Positions 1 through 8,865 of a DNA stretch of 64,000 bases are shown piece after piece. Both the position numbers and the translations under genes were made by a program. Position 1 is the stretch's first letter. The number at the start of each line of letters is the position of its first letter. Below the pieces are notes generated by a model. The model did not search any database and was not told the DNA's origin. It saw nothing but the letters and a program-made list of their open reading frames with translations. The stretch is from Pseudoips prasinana (taxonomy: Eukaryota > Arthropoda > Insecta > Lepidoptera > Nolidae). The stretch lies in assembly GCA_951640165.1 (NCBI GenBank), contig OX621249.1:7801001-7865000 (forward strand), written 5' to 3'.

Positions 1-130
1 CCAACGGTTGTCTGGAAGAAATCGCTCTTATGCGATAAGACCGCCAATTGTACATACATTGAAACTATGTCTATACATCTAAATTTTTATTCTGTGATGT
101 GGAATAAAGTGTACCTATCTATCTATTTTT
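1..130 (+). mobile_element. 3' end of LINE family J
   Basis: The segment matches the reverse complement of the 3' UTR below LINE J copy 1 (near 8935-9000). Both carry GGTTGTCTGGAAGAAATCGC followed by GATAAGACCGCCAATTGTAC. It ends with AATAAAGTGTA and a short CTAT-repeat tail. The coding part would lie left of the window. Confidence 0.75.
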
Positions 131-545
131 ATACAAATTTATTAAGTTTTTCTGTGTGTCTATTTGTTTGTTTACGTAACGCCAATTCTACTGAAAAGAT
201 TTAGTTGATATAACTTTTTATGATAACCGAAACTGAATTGACTGAATGATATTGATTGAAGGTCGCTTCATAATTCATATAGACTTTATTTTATTTTATT
301 TATATTTTCTTTAGATTTTTTTTATATCTCGATTATTTTATTTTTTTCATTACTTATGGCGTTCATATCAGCCAAATTGTTTGATTTTTTCTTGTTATAT
401 TTAAATTTGAAATAAATAAAAAAGGTACATATGGAAAAGAACTTGCTAACAATTAATTTGACTAAATTATCATACGATAAAACTGTAATTTTGTAGGAAA
501 TATCAAGCTTTTTAAGTTATTTATTGTATACAGAAAATGGATGAA
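131..545. other. AT-rich stretch, nothing recognised
   Basis: Low-complexity AT-rich sequence without an open frame or a match to other parts of the window that I could see. Confidence 0.5.
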
Positions 546-555
546 TCAATCACGG

Positions 556-623
556 CAAATGTGGAGATCTTTGGGGACCCCTTTTTCCAGCAGTGGACAT
601 TTTCCAGCTGATATGATGATGCA
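556..623 (+). mobile_element. 3' tail of RTE-like LINE V
   Basis: It carries TGGAGATCTTTGGGG, then CAGCAGTGGACATTTTCCAG and CTGATATGATGATG. This is the 3' end shared with the longer RTE fragment at 3562-4085 and with pieces near 18219, 43615, 54137 and 60262. Confidence 0.7.
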
Positions 624-1249
624 GAAAATACTATAAACCCGAAACCTACTTCCTTGTTCTTTATGCCATCTGCGACCAACGGCATGACGTTAACCAGACG
701 CGGAAAAAGTCTTCGTTTTTCGCTAAAAGATTATTCGAATGAGAAATCTCTAAACTGAAAGAGAATCCAAACTACCTTCCGGGAATAATACTTCCTTAAA
801 CTACCTTCGGATACTGAGGTTATACAACTAAAATGAATGTCAACTTGAAAGAGACTAGTAAGAGAATTTGCTAAGGAAATTCAGTCGGCGTATGTGAATA
901 GTCTTTCATGCATTCCTTGTCTACTTGAAATTCAGATAAAACTTACTCCATCTTACATTCCTTTTCCTGTCTAAGAAACTACTTGCTCGTATGATTGAGC
1001 GAAGACTTCTAGAAGTAAGTTTCATTAAAAGGATTTCGTATTATTTGATATTCCAACCCGCATGTGAATAGTTTGAACAAGTTTAATACGTAGATTAGGT
1101 CTTTGCCTTTGGAAACTTTAATGTATGTAGTTTGTCTTTTTCTATAGAACTTGTCAGAACTAAGCTTGGTTGTTGTTTGAATAGGAGATGTTATTCAATC
1201 CTATATTACTGCTTCTATTTTAAGTTTGATTATAGTCTGTAAGTTTGGT
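624..1249. other. Unassigned sequence
   Basis: No coding potential or internal repeat was recognised in this 0.6-kb stretch. Confidence 0.4.
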
Positions 1250-1345
1250 CACGGCAACACGTGCGTGCGTATAAGTGTGCCGCAAGCGTCATAGATTACG
1301 ATGCCGCTTATCTTGTTTACCGACTTGGTAGTATTAAAAACATGA
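1250..1345 (+). repeat. Dispersed repeat Q fragment
   Basis: The block CGCAAGCGTCATAGATTACG followed by ATGCCGCTTATC resembles 58605-58710 (GCAAGTGCTATAGATTACGG, then TAGCCACTTATC). From memory this motif is frequent in lepidopteran genomes. Its class is unknown; it is probably a short non-autonomous element. Confidence 0.5.
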
Positions 1346-1411
1346 CTATTTCAAGAAACCTCTGTCCAATTTAAGAGCTATGCTCTTGACAGTATACATA
1401 TGTAATTTTTT

Positions 1412-1876
1412 TTAAAGATAACGCCTGCACTAGTCAAATGATACCCTGCCGCGGGGTGAATATAATAATAGCCGTAATAACATAACAAACGGGCCTGTTG
1501 TTGGGTTGGCAAATGCTTGCTTTTAACGCCGGTGGTCGTGGGTTCGATTCTCACCCACGACAAATATTTGTATGCATGAACATGTCCGTTTGTCCTGAGT
1601 CTGGTTGTAAAAATAATAATAAAAATAAAAGTAGTATATGTAGTATATCAGTTATCTGGTTCTATAGTACTCTCCGCTTAGTTTGGGATCAGATGGCCGT
1701 GTGTTTATAACGTTCCAGGATATTATTATTATTATAAACATATAATTGACACAAAGTACATCCAAACTCAGATCAACATTTATGGGTCACATGAATAGTT
1801 GCCCTGCACGGATTGAACAAAGGACACGAAGTGGCGAGGCTACTGTCTAAACCTCTGCGCCAAACGTGCAGTGTAG
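1412..1876 (-). mobile_element. SINE C, split by SINE A
   Basis: The left part (1412-1460, AACGCCTGCACTAG and CCGCGGGG) and the right part (1738-1876, ending near CCAAACGTGCAGTG) match consecutive pieces of the tRNA-derived SINE C seen whole at 37494-37692. A plus-strand SINE A (1491-1735) lies between them, so C is the older insertion. The tRNA-like head is at the right, giving minus orientation. Confidence 0.75.
1491..1735 (+). mobile_element. SINE A (tRNA-derived), nested in SINE C
   Basis: It has a tRNA-like head with an A-box-like TTGGGTTGGCAAATG and B-box-like GTGGGTTCGATTC. Then come the family A body (CATGTCCGTTTGTCCTGAG, TCTATAGTACTC, TTTGGGATCAGATGGCCGTG) and a tail of ATT repeats. 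No working tRNA is encoded, since the acceptor ends do not pair. SINEs of this kind are transcribed by RNA polymerase III and moved by LINE enzymes. Confidence 0.85.
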
Positions 1877-2469
1877 ATTCCTCCATTTCTATGCTCCTGT
1901 TTAACTCTATCCCAAACAGTGGGGATATATTTGTAACTCTATTAGCTTTAAATAAAGTTCAAAACCACGATGAATAACAAACATAACTCTTTATAAAGGT
2001 TTAAGAGTTATTAATGTGATGGCCTTCCACATCGCAGTTCGGTGGTCTTATTACCAACCAAAAATTTACCTTCAGAAGTCCTTACTGAGTCATACTGCCA
2101 AATGCTATCCTATACTATTAAAGCTTTGAGTTTAAAAGTGTTAGTCTAGAAGTGTCAGGGTAGAATATTTTTTTCGCAAGTGCTGGAAATATATACGCTG
2201 GTATACATAGGTACAACTAGTGAATGTATTTCCAGCATGTGTTAAAGAATTTTCCTATCCTCCCCTTACCGGTGATAAAACTTTACTTTCAGACCAATTA
2301 AACGGAGAGCAATATTAACTTACAATTACTGGCGTAATTAAGATGTACGGTTAAAGGCTCTGAAATTACGCGACGCCGCAATGTCGCGGAAGTGGTGCTT
2401 AGCTCGAGTATGCAACCTCATTAAATTTATTACAATACCTCCTGCTACATAAAAAGTTAACTGTCGATT
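1877..2469. other. Unassigned sequence
   Basis: No feature recognised. There is no frame of useful length and no match to the other repeat families in the window. Confidence 0.4.
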
Positions 2470-2695
2470 TGTTACGTCTAACAATTTTTAAACTTTGAGT
2501 TTATAAATTGTTAGATGTAAGTACGCTAACAATTTTTAAACTTTGAGTTTATAAATTGTTAGATGTAAGCACGCTAACAATTTTAATACTTTGAGTTTAT
2601 AAATTGTTGACGTAAACTTTGAGTTTAACAATTTTAAGACGTAAACTTTGAGTTTAAAATTGATAAATGTAAACTTTGAGCTTAAAAATTGTTGC
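2470..2695. repeat. 48-bp tandem repeat with hairpin units
   Basis: Units begin with CTAACAATTTTTAAACTTTG at 2478, 2526 and 2574, exactly 48 bp apart, and each ends near ATAAATTGTTAGATGTAAG. CTAACAATTT and AAATTGTTAG make every unit self-complementary. Shorter decayed units (AACTTTGAGTTTA) follow to about 2695. Confidence 0.85.
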
Positions 2696-2714
2696 TTTCA
2701 AAGTTGTTGCTTTA

Positions 2715-3085
2715 AGAGTATAATGTCCCCCCGGCCGAATTTTGGCTACGGCAGCCAGTCTCAATGGAGGCTAGCCAACCGCACATGTCATATTATAGTG
2801 CACAAGTGTGTGCACAAACTAACACTTTCTATTCCATCACTCGCATGATCCGATGGGATGACCAGCGGCACGCTGGAAAGAGGTCAGTTACAAGATTTAC
2901 GTGCTCTCCGAGGCACGGGGGCGTTATACCGCCAACTCCCAGATTTCGAGCTGATACTGAAGATTTCTTTGTTACTGTAAAATCTAAAAATTACATTTTG
3001 GCTCAAGCTGGGATTTGAACCCAGGACCTCATTATCTGCGGTTGAACACGCTTCCAGTAGACCAACGAGGCATTCAAAGTATAGT
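2715..3085 (-). mobile_element. SINE O (tRNA-derived, about 350 bp)
   Basis: Minus orientation. The tRNA-like head lies at 3000-3075, with B-box-like GGGATTTGAACCCAG and A-box-like CCAGTAGACCAACGAGGCA on the plus strand. The body (TCCGATGGGATGACC, GTGCTCTCCGAGGCACGGGG) recurs at 39825-40185 and 52530-52875. The far end CGGCCGAATTTTGGCTACGG matches the tail of the 40 kb copy. Confidence 0.85.
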
Positions 3086-3099
3086 TTAACAGTATAGGA

Positions 3100-3470
3100 T
3101 TGCATTTTATGCTCTATAAGGCGGTCAATTCATTACAGATTATGTTAATTTAGCGTTCTTACGGGCGGAAAAGGTCGCTGGAGGTTAAGTGCATTGGATA
3201 TGCTGAATGTGTGCAAAATATTTTTTTCTTGTATATGTGTATAAAATGTAAGAGAAAAGTAGTGCAAAAGATTGGCACGACTTTACATAGGTTAAGATTA
3301 AAAACAAAACTAAAGGATTAATCTATAATTTGCTTTAAAATAACTTACTTGTTAATTTGTAGCCTAATTTATTTGTTTTAAAACGAAACTAACATTATAA
3401 AAAGTCTGATACAACAATAAATCATGTTTTAGACACATTCGGCATATCAATGTCCTAAAATCTAATTACG
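3100..3470. other. Unassigned sequence
   Basis: AT-rich sequence with no recognised feature. Confidence 0.4.
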
Positions 3471-3477
3471 CCCTTTT

Positions 3478-3510
3478 GTGTTATACACCTATTGTATAGG
3501 TGTATAACAC
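3478..3510. repeat. Perfect inverted repeat, 15-bp arms
   Basis: GTGTTATACACCTAT, a 3-nt loop, then ATAGGTGTATAACAC. The arms are fully complementary. Confidence 0.9.
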
Positions 3511-3561
3511 TAATAGGTGCTCTATTACTAGCTATGTAATGGAGAGTAAAAAAACAGTATT

Positions 3562-4085
3562 GAGTAAGAGAGAGGACTATGCTTGGAGTATCCCTGCGAG
3601 ATTGAATCAGATATGCTGAGATCCTCAGGTGAACCAAAGTAACCAACATACATACATACTTAGACTCACGCCTGTCTCCCAGAGGGGTTGGCAGAGACAA
3701 CGGACTTCCATTTGTCACGATCCTTGCATACCTCTTTCGCTTCGTTTTATACATGCTTTTATGCCGGTTTAGGCTACTTCTGACCTGACCTTTCTTAAGT
3801 AACCAACATAGCCCGAAGAATTACCAAGTAGCAGTGGGCAGGGCACATAGCTCGTAGAGCCGACTGCCGCTGGGGCAGAAAGGTTTTCGAGTGGCGACCA
3901 CGAACCGGAAGACGCAGCGTGGGCAGGCCCTACAAGATGGACCGATAATCTTGTGACGGTCGCTAGAAGTCGCTGGATGCAGATAGCGTAAGACCAGCAA
4001 TTTTGGAGATCTTTTGGGCAGGCCTTCGTCAGCATGCAGGCAGCAGTGGACGTCTTTCGCCTGATATGATGATGATGATGACATG
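3562..4085 (+). pseudogene. RTE-like LINE V C-terminal fragment
   Basis: The plus strand encodes a decayed RTE-type C-terminus with in-frame stops and shifts. Near 3574 it reads MLGVSLRD, then TKVTNIARRITK across the inserted segment. Around 3835-3925 it reads WAGHIARRADCRWGRK and EWRPRTGRRSVGRP, followed near 3975 by SLDADSVRPAILEIFW. This order is typical of the last part of RTE retrotransposon ORFs after the reverse transcriptase. The element ends in CTGATATGATGATGATGATG, the usual tail of this family. It is split at 3651-3796 by a fragment of a different RTE family. Confidence 0.8.
3651..3796 (-). mobile_element. RTE-like LINE U 3' fragment inside LINE V
   Basis: Reverse-complemented, this is the 3' end of the element at 57396-57972: GGTCAGAAGTAGCCTAAAC, then GATCGTGACAAATGGAAGTC, CCCCTCTGGGAGACAGGCG and an ATGT tail. 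It is bounded by a 14-bp direct duplication, AAGTAACCAACATA at 3637-3650 and 3797-3810, as expected for target-primed reverse transcription. Confidence 0.9.
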
Positions 4086-4249
4086 AACAACGATCAGCTA
4101 ATGAAATTTTGTTCTTATTCCACAACCTGGTTTTATTTAATTGGTGCAGTTACAAGGGTAGAGAGGTCTCCATCCATTAATTGTGTATTTTGTGATATAT
4201 TGTGCCATCTAGCCAGCCTTGGTAACTAGACAACTGATAAACTTACTTA

Positions 4250-4651
4250 TACAACATGTAACTGAATTAACGCACATCCTGAAAATCATAATAAATATCA
4301 GAATCGTTTACTGAATCGATTTATATAATTTTTAATATAGGTAATTTTATATTCCAAAATAATTAAAACTACGGCAATTATTGTCATATTAACCCTGTAC
4401 AGTCAAAATAAATTGAAATAGACCGTAAGTCAAAGTAAAGTAGTTTTAAACTCGCAGTTTTATTTATATTAATACAAATTCCATAATTCAATACAAAATA
4501 AAGAAAAATAAACTCTATTCCAAGAAACTAATTTAGTAAATAACAATGCATATACATGTTACATAAAAAAATCAGTGTATGTATTATGATTACAACATAA
4601 TATTCTAATTGTGGTGTTTGAGGGTGTGCGTTAATTACGTTACATGTTGTA
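4250..4651 (-). mobile_element. MITE K (TA-flanked DNA transposon)
   Basis: About 400 bp with terminal inverted repeats (TIRs) of about 30 bp that start TACAACATGTAAC and continue into AATTAACGCACA, flanked by TA on both sides. The reverse-oriented copy at 11426-11835 is homologous throughout. No coding capacity. The TA duplication suggests Tc1/mariner-type mobilisation. Confidence 0.85.
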
Positions 4652-4655
4652 TATT

Positions 4656-4985
4656 TCTAAATAAAAACATACATATTGTAGATACAATTTTACATCTTGT
4701 AAACTGATAGATAAAATATTAAAAGCCATTGAAAGTTAACGCTTCTATTTTTTACATTTTAACTTCATTTATCGCAGCATTTCATGACCCATTACGTTTT
4801 AGGTTGAAACGAATTTAAGGGTCATTAAACCTATGTGTGAGACGGTTCCAAGCTAAAGTAAACCCCTTTAGTTAAACCCAAAATTGCACATAAAACAGAT
4901 TTAAGATTTATATGGCGGATCGTAAAGATTTATACAGGGTTTCTCATGACTTTGGCAAAAAAATTACAGGCGATTTTGAATTTAA
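4656..4985. other. Unassigned sequence
   Basis: No recognised feature in about 330 bp of AT-rich DNA. Confidence 0.4.
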
Positions 4986-5242
4986 AGTAGGTAGGTACTG
5001 GATGGTTGACGGCTTAGAAAAACGCCACCTCGTCTCATCCTGTTAGGAGAGTGGAAATCATCCCGACGCAATATCTATCAGACAACGAGCAGCAGCGTCT
5101 CTGTGTACTATGAATATCATATTGCGGCCGCTAACCCGTCTGCCAAGCGTGGCGATTGTGGCATATCCTTACAAATGATGGACAAACCTGCAATGTGGGG
5201 AGGCCTATGTCCAGCAGTGGACATATTTCGGCTGACATGATG
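4985..5242 (+). mobile_element. Retroposon H with RTE-type tail
   Basis: It shares the H body (CAGCAGCGTCTCTGTGTACT, AACCCGTCTGCCAAGCGTGG, GATTGTGGCATATCC) with copies near 25320 and 55540. It ends in GGCCTATGTCCAGCAGTGGA and CGGCTGACATGATGA, the 3' tail of RTE-like LINE V. This suggests a non-autonomous element that uses the LINE V machinery. Confidence 0.75.
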
Positions 5243-5361
5243 AAGTACTTGCTACATTATGCGGGTGATAGGCTTGTGTGTGGGCCGTTTGTGTAATAGT
5301 AAGACTATCACTTACTTGTGCTTTGCTGGATATAAAATGATATCGTAACTATGCACAAAAT

Positions 5362-5605
5362 GCCAAATGCCAGATGCTGTCATCAGTCTGTAAGTGATAG
5401 GTTAAGTAACTTGGCACGCGGTCAGTCCATAGATGGACCGCCAAAGTGGTTTAATTTCTGATCGCCTCCGTGCTTCCGGAGGGCACGTTAAGTTGTCGGT
5501 CCTGGTTGTAACTATTAGGCTACTGTCGTTAAGCCATGTCAGAGGCCTACTGGGCACCTTGAACAACTCTGACACCAGGGTAACCACTACCCATGGGATA
5601 AGTAG
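5362..5605 (+). mobile_element. SINE N, 5S-rRNA-derived
   Basis: The head AGGTTAAGTAACTTGGCACG followed by CGGTCAGTCCATAGATGGAC resembles the 3' half of 5S rRNA, which contains the internal RNA polymerase III promoter (boxes A, IE and C; insect 5S has GTTAAGCAACG and GATGGGTGACCGC). Then comes a body shared with 14745-14992 (TCCGTGCTTCCGGAGGGCAC, AACAACTCTGACACCAGGG). Confidence 0.75.
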
Positions 5606-5867
5606 TAGCTAAAATTTGTTGCGGGATCTAGGACAGTTGAAGCGATTCCCCGTGACATGCCTGAGCCTCACCGCTTAGTGTCATTTCATTGTGTGCCACT
5701 GTTAATCCTTGCTTACAGGTGTGGGAGCGGGAAAGAGGGAGGGTCTAATCCCAAAATATGGGTATAACCTCTATTGGAGGTAGATTTTTTAAAATACGTA
5801 ATTGGAATCTTTTACAGATTAAATGTTTGACAAGCTTTAACGTTACTAAAATATATAAAAAAATTAA

Positions 5868-6180
5868 AAAAGGGGCCAAGTGCCTGTCGGAATTTTATTA
5901 ATTTTTTGATGACATAGCTAACTGTATATAGTTTAATGAAAAAAATAAATTTTTGAGTTTCAGGTCTAAGTATGGGCAAACCCCAATATATTTTTTTCTA
6001 TTTTATGTGAAAATGTTAATGCGGTTCACAGAATACCTACATCGACTTACCAGGTTTGAACAGTATATTTCTTATAGTTTCGGAAAAAAGTGGCTATGAC
6101 ATACGGACGGACAGACTGACAGACATAACGAATCCATAAGTGTTCCGTTTTTTGCCATTTGGCTACGAGACCCTAATAAC
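5868..6180 (+). repeat. Dispersed repeat L, divergent copy
   Basis: It starts GGGGCCAAGTGCCTGTCGG and ends GTTCCGTTTTTTGCCATTTG and GCTACGAGACCCTAA. It shares its ends with the 53672-53940 repeat and a piece at 21520-21555. The GACGGACAGACTGACAGACA block is typical of this widespread lepidopteran repeat, whose mechanism I do not know. Confidence 0.6.
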
Positions 6181-6486
6181 CAAAATATCCTATATATTAT
6201 AGAAGCTTCATGGGTATATCAAGAAACGCGTCGCAACCACAAGTCAGTTCTTATACTTAAAGAGAACGTAGCAGCGTCGTAGTATAAAGTAGTATAAAGA
6301 AGGACCAAAATACATATGTGACAAAATAAATACACTTCATCGTACTATACACGCCGTATATCATGTTCACGTATTGTGTTCCCTGTACTATTTGCTACAT
6401 GAACTATGTGTTGTAAGACAAAAATATGGACTCAGTTAGTGCAGCGTGTAACCGGCCTTATGAGTGTGTACTTGACCTATCGTTGT
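6181..6486. other. Unassigned sequence
   Basis: Nothing recognised apart from short ACGTAGCAGCGTCGTAGT-like self-complementary motifs. Confidence 0.35.
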
Positions 6487-6863
6487 GGGCGTCGTGTTCT
6501 TGATCTACCCTCATTGTATATATCTATACATATAATAAAATCGTAGGAAAGTCAAAACTGTATATTGAATATTTTTTTAAAGGATACTTGGGGCGTGATC
6601 TACATTCGATATCGAAGTCAAGATATAGTATTTATTGGCTGTTGTCTGTATGTATGTCCGGGCTAAACTCAAAAAGTACTACATGGATTTACTTAAAATT
6701 TTGCATGAATATTACTTAGAGGTCAGGTCAACATATAGGCTACATATTATCACGCTATCACCTACGGGGCAGGAGCTGTGATAATTTATAAAATTTAACG
6801 CCGGTAAAACCACGGGGCACAGCTATCGTTTAATAAAAAGGGTAGATCAAGAACACGACGCCC
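6487..6863. repeat. 25-bp perfect inverted repeat around a Helitron-like copy
   Basis: The arm at 6487-6511 (GGGCGTCGTGTTCTTGATCT plus ACCCT) is exactly complementary to 6839-6863. The Helitron-like element E (6523-6825) occupies most of the loop, leaving only some 25 nt of other loop sequence. Confidence 0.9.
6523..6825 (+). mobile_element. Helitron-like non-autonomous element E
   Basis: Homologous to the copies at 35098-35417, 40970-41285, 23701-24141 and 28667-28963. It starts TCTATACATATAATAAAATC after an A. It passes GTATGTATGTCCGGGCTAAA and ATTATCACGCTATCACCTAC and ends ACCACGGGGCACAGCTA. The 3' terminus is eroded (CTAT instead of CTAG). No coding capacity. Confidence 0.8.
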
Positions 6864-6864
6864 T

Positions 6865-7245
6865 CAGTAGCAGAATAACACCAAGAGCTTACTCGAGACA
6901 ATATATTCAAAATTAAAGTAGACATTAGTATCATAGGTACCTAATGTTACAAATAACATTGCAAGCATTATCCTTACAGCCAGTATGTAGGTCATGCCGC
7001 ACCATCAATATGTCACCCTACACCAATGGTTCCTCGCAAATATTCAATCACTTTTTGGAAATATTTCATAAAATATTTCACTCCAACGTTAATCATCCGT
7101 CGATGCGATGCAATAACCTTTGAAAGCGTGAAAGCGTCTTGAGCTTTGATTGACATCAACTTATTCGTAGTTTACGCTCGTAAATCATTCCGTAGCTCGT
7201 TGGAGCTTACGCTAAGTGTCATAATGCGCTTATCCATGCTATACA
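6865..7245. other. Unassigned sequence
   Basis: No recognised feature in about 380 bp. Confidence 0.35.
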
Positions 7246-7247
7246 AG

Positions 7248-7640
7248 ACGGGCTGTTTAGCGTGGTTAGTAGATTGTCTTTCACGCCGCAGGTGGATGGT
7301 TCGATTCCAACCCCCCTGGGCTACCGGCTAAGACGACTAACATCGTGTTCGTGAATGGCGTTAAAATTAATAAAGGTTAAAAATTACTTAATCAATCGTT
7401 AAATCGGCTTCAACGTTGACAAATGCTTCCGGACCATTTATGACATCACATGTGGTTATGGAAGCCGATTTAACGATTGATTAAGTCATTTTTAACCTTT
7501 ATTTATTTGAACGCCATTCACGAAAACGATGTTCGGCGACTTAGCCGGTAGAGCCCCTGGACAGATATTTGGGTGCATGAACATGTCTGTTTGTCCTCTG
7601 GGTATAATTATCTATATAAGTATGTAATTATGGTCAGCCA
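7248..7640 (+). mobile_element. SINE A, split by a foldback MITE
   Basis: The tRNA-like head (7248-7319, CTTTCACGCCGCAGGTGGAT then GGTTCGATTCC) and the body (7561 onward, ATTTGGGTGCATGAACATGT, CTGTTTGTCC) are consecutive parts of family A. A hairpin MITE with a 7-bp target duplication separates them. The 3' half is missing. Confidence 0.85.
7320..7553. mobile_element. Foldback MITE with about 92-bp TIRs
   Basis: Nearly the whole 234-bp element is one hairpin. The left arm, from CTACCGGCTAAG through GTGAATGGCGTT to TAAATCGGCTTC, pairs with the right arm, from GAAGCCGATTTAACG to CTTAGCCGGTAG. The loop is about 50 nt. It is flanked by CCCCTGG at 7313-7319 and 7554-7560, a 7-bp duplication (8 bp if one mismatch is allowed). 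That would suit a hAT or similar transposase; the superfamily is inference. Confidence 0.85.
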
Positions 7641-7785
7641 GTGTGTATCGTTCGTAGCTTAAAGGAATCACCCTGAATTGATAGATATTCTTCCCGCCAG
7701 ATGATTCTATTTATGATTTCCCCATATTCAACTAATTAATAGTTGCTTACATTGCTGCTGCATATTGAAATATATTTGAATTAAC

Positions 7786-8417
7786 CGACGGCCCGTTGGC
7801 ATGTTTTTGGTAAATACTTGCCTTTCACGCCACAGGTCAGGACAGACATTTGTGGGCATGAACATGTCTGTTTATCCTGAGTCTGGGTCTAATTATCTTT
7901 ATAAGTATGTATTTACAAAATAAAAGAAGTATATGTAGTATATCATTCATATTATCATCTTTTTACTTCAGCGGCCGCCTGAGCTGTGGCCCGAACCCCA
8001 TAAAGGTGCCCTCAGGTATTAGTCGCTTAAATTAAGCTATTGGTTGAGAGCCTTTTGCGCTAGCCAACTGCTCGTTGTTTTCAATTCTTAAATTTTAATA
8101 TACAATTGCTAAATGTAACAATAATAGCTTAGTAACTTGCTATTTATTATTTATTTAAGGATATTAAAAAAAATATGTGACGAAACAGACCGCACGGACG
8201 GACTAATTCAAAATATATTGTTGCTTTAATTACTGTTTTTAAACGGTGTTTATGTAATACATTGTGAGCTTGACAAGTACAAGTGTATGTAAATACCCAA
8301 GTGCTGAATAAATTTCATTATTTCATCAGTTAGCTGATTTCTATAGTACAAGCTCTGCTTAGTTCGGGATCAGATGGCCGATTGTGAATTATCATCCCCA
8401 GATATTATTATTATTTG
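7786..8417 (+). mobile_element. SINE A, split by a LINE-like 3' end (Y)
   Basis: The head and first body part (7786-7945, GGTAAATACTTGCCTTTCAC, CATGAACATGTCTGTTTATC) and the tail part (8326-8417, ATAGTACAAGCTCTGCTTAG, TTCGGGATCAGATGGCC, ATT repeats) are consecutive segments of SINE A. They are separated by the unrelated element Y. Confidence 0.85.
7960..8325 (+). mobile_element. Element Y, probable LINE 3' end
   Basis: Homologous to 37813-38100. Both begin near TTTACTTCAGCGGC / GAGCTGTG.CCC, share CCGCACGGACGGACTA and end AATACCCAAGTGCTGAATAA followed by an ATTATTTCAT tail. The AATAAA signal close to a short repeated tail suggests a 5'-truncated LINE or its SINE. No coding sequence seen. Confidence 0.7.
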
Positions 8418-8765
8418 CTACACTAAAGTTACAATACTGATTTACTTTACACAGTTAAATGCAGTAGTACAATGACGTAACAAACTTAGCTACAAGCCTT
8501 ACCCTACAACGTGACATGCCACAGCTAACCCATGTCTAACCGTTTCGAAACAATGGAATACACTGCCATGACATATGGAAACTGGCACATTTCCTTCACA
8601 AAGGCAACCCCCACATAGACCAGTACGAGAATAGCTTGAAAATCTGTGTCAATTTAAATTGATCTTGAACTAAATACTATCATTATACATATAACAATAC
8701 TTAGCGTTTATTTTAGGTTTCAAAAATGGTTCAGAACTGAATCTAGTTTATATAACTACTATAAG
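8418..8765. other. Unassigned sequence
   Basis: About 350 bp with no recognised feature. Confidence 0.35.
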
Positions 8766-8767
8766 AC

Positions 8768-8865
8768 TGTCCTTTTGGTCTAGTGGTTAGTGAGCCTGAC
8801 TTCTAAGCCAGAGGTCGTAGATTCGATTTCCATCCGGGACAAATCTTTGTTCTGGATCTGGCTAT
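8768..8865 (+). mobile_element. tRNA-like SINE head, truncated
   Basis: GGTCTAGTGGTTAGTGAGCC (A-box-like) and GTAGATTCGATTTCC (B-box-like) form a tRNA-like head ending at CCGGGACA. The anticodon arm cannot form a normal 7-nt loop, so this is not a working tRNA. The body is cut off by the 3' tail of LINE J copy 1 at 8866. Confidence 0.65.

Noticed and set aside
2470..2695. CRISPR-like array
   Set aside because: Units are contiguous 48-bp tandem repeats without distinct spacers, in a eukaryotic setting.
3769..4125. 118-codon minus-strand frame with His-rich segment
   Set aside because: Antisense to the LINE V remnant; the His run is the inverted GATGAT tail.
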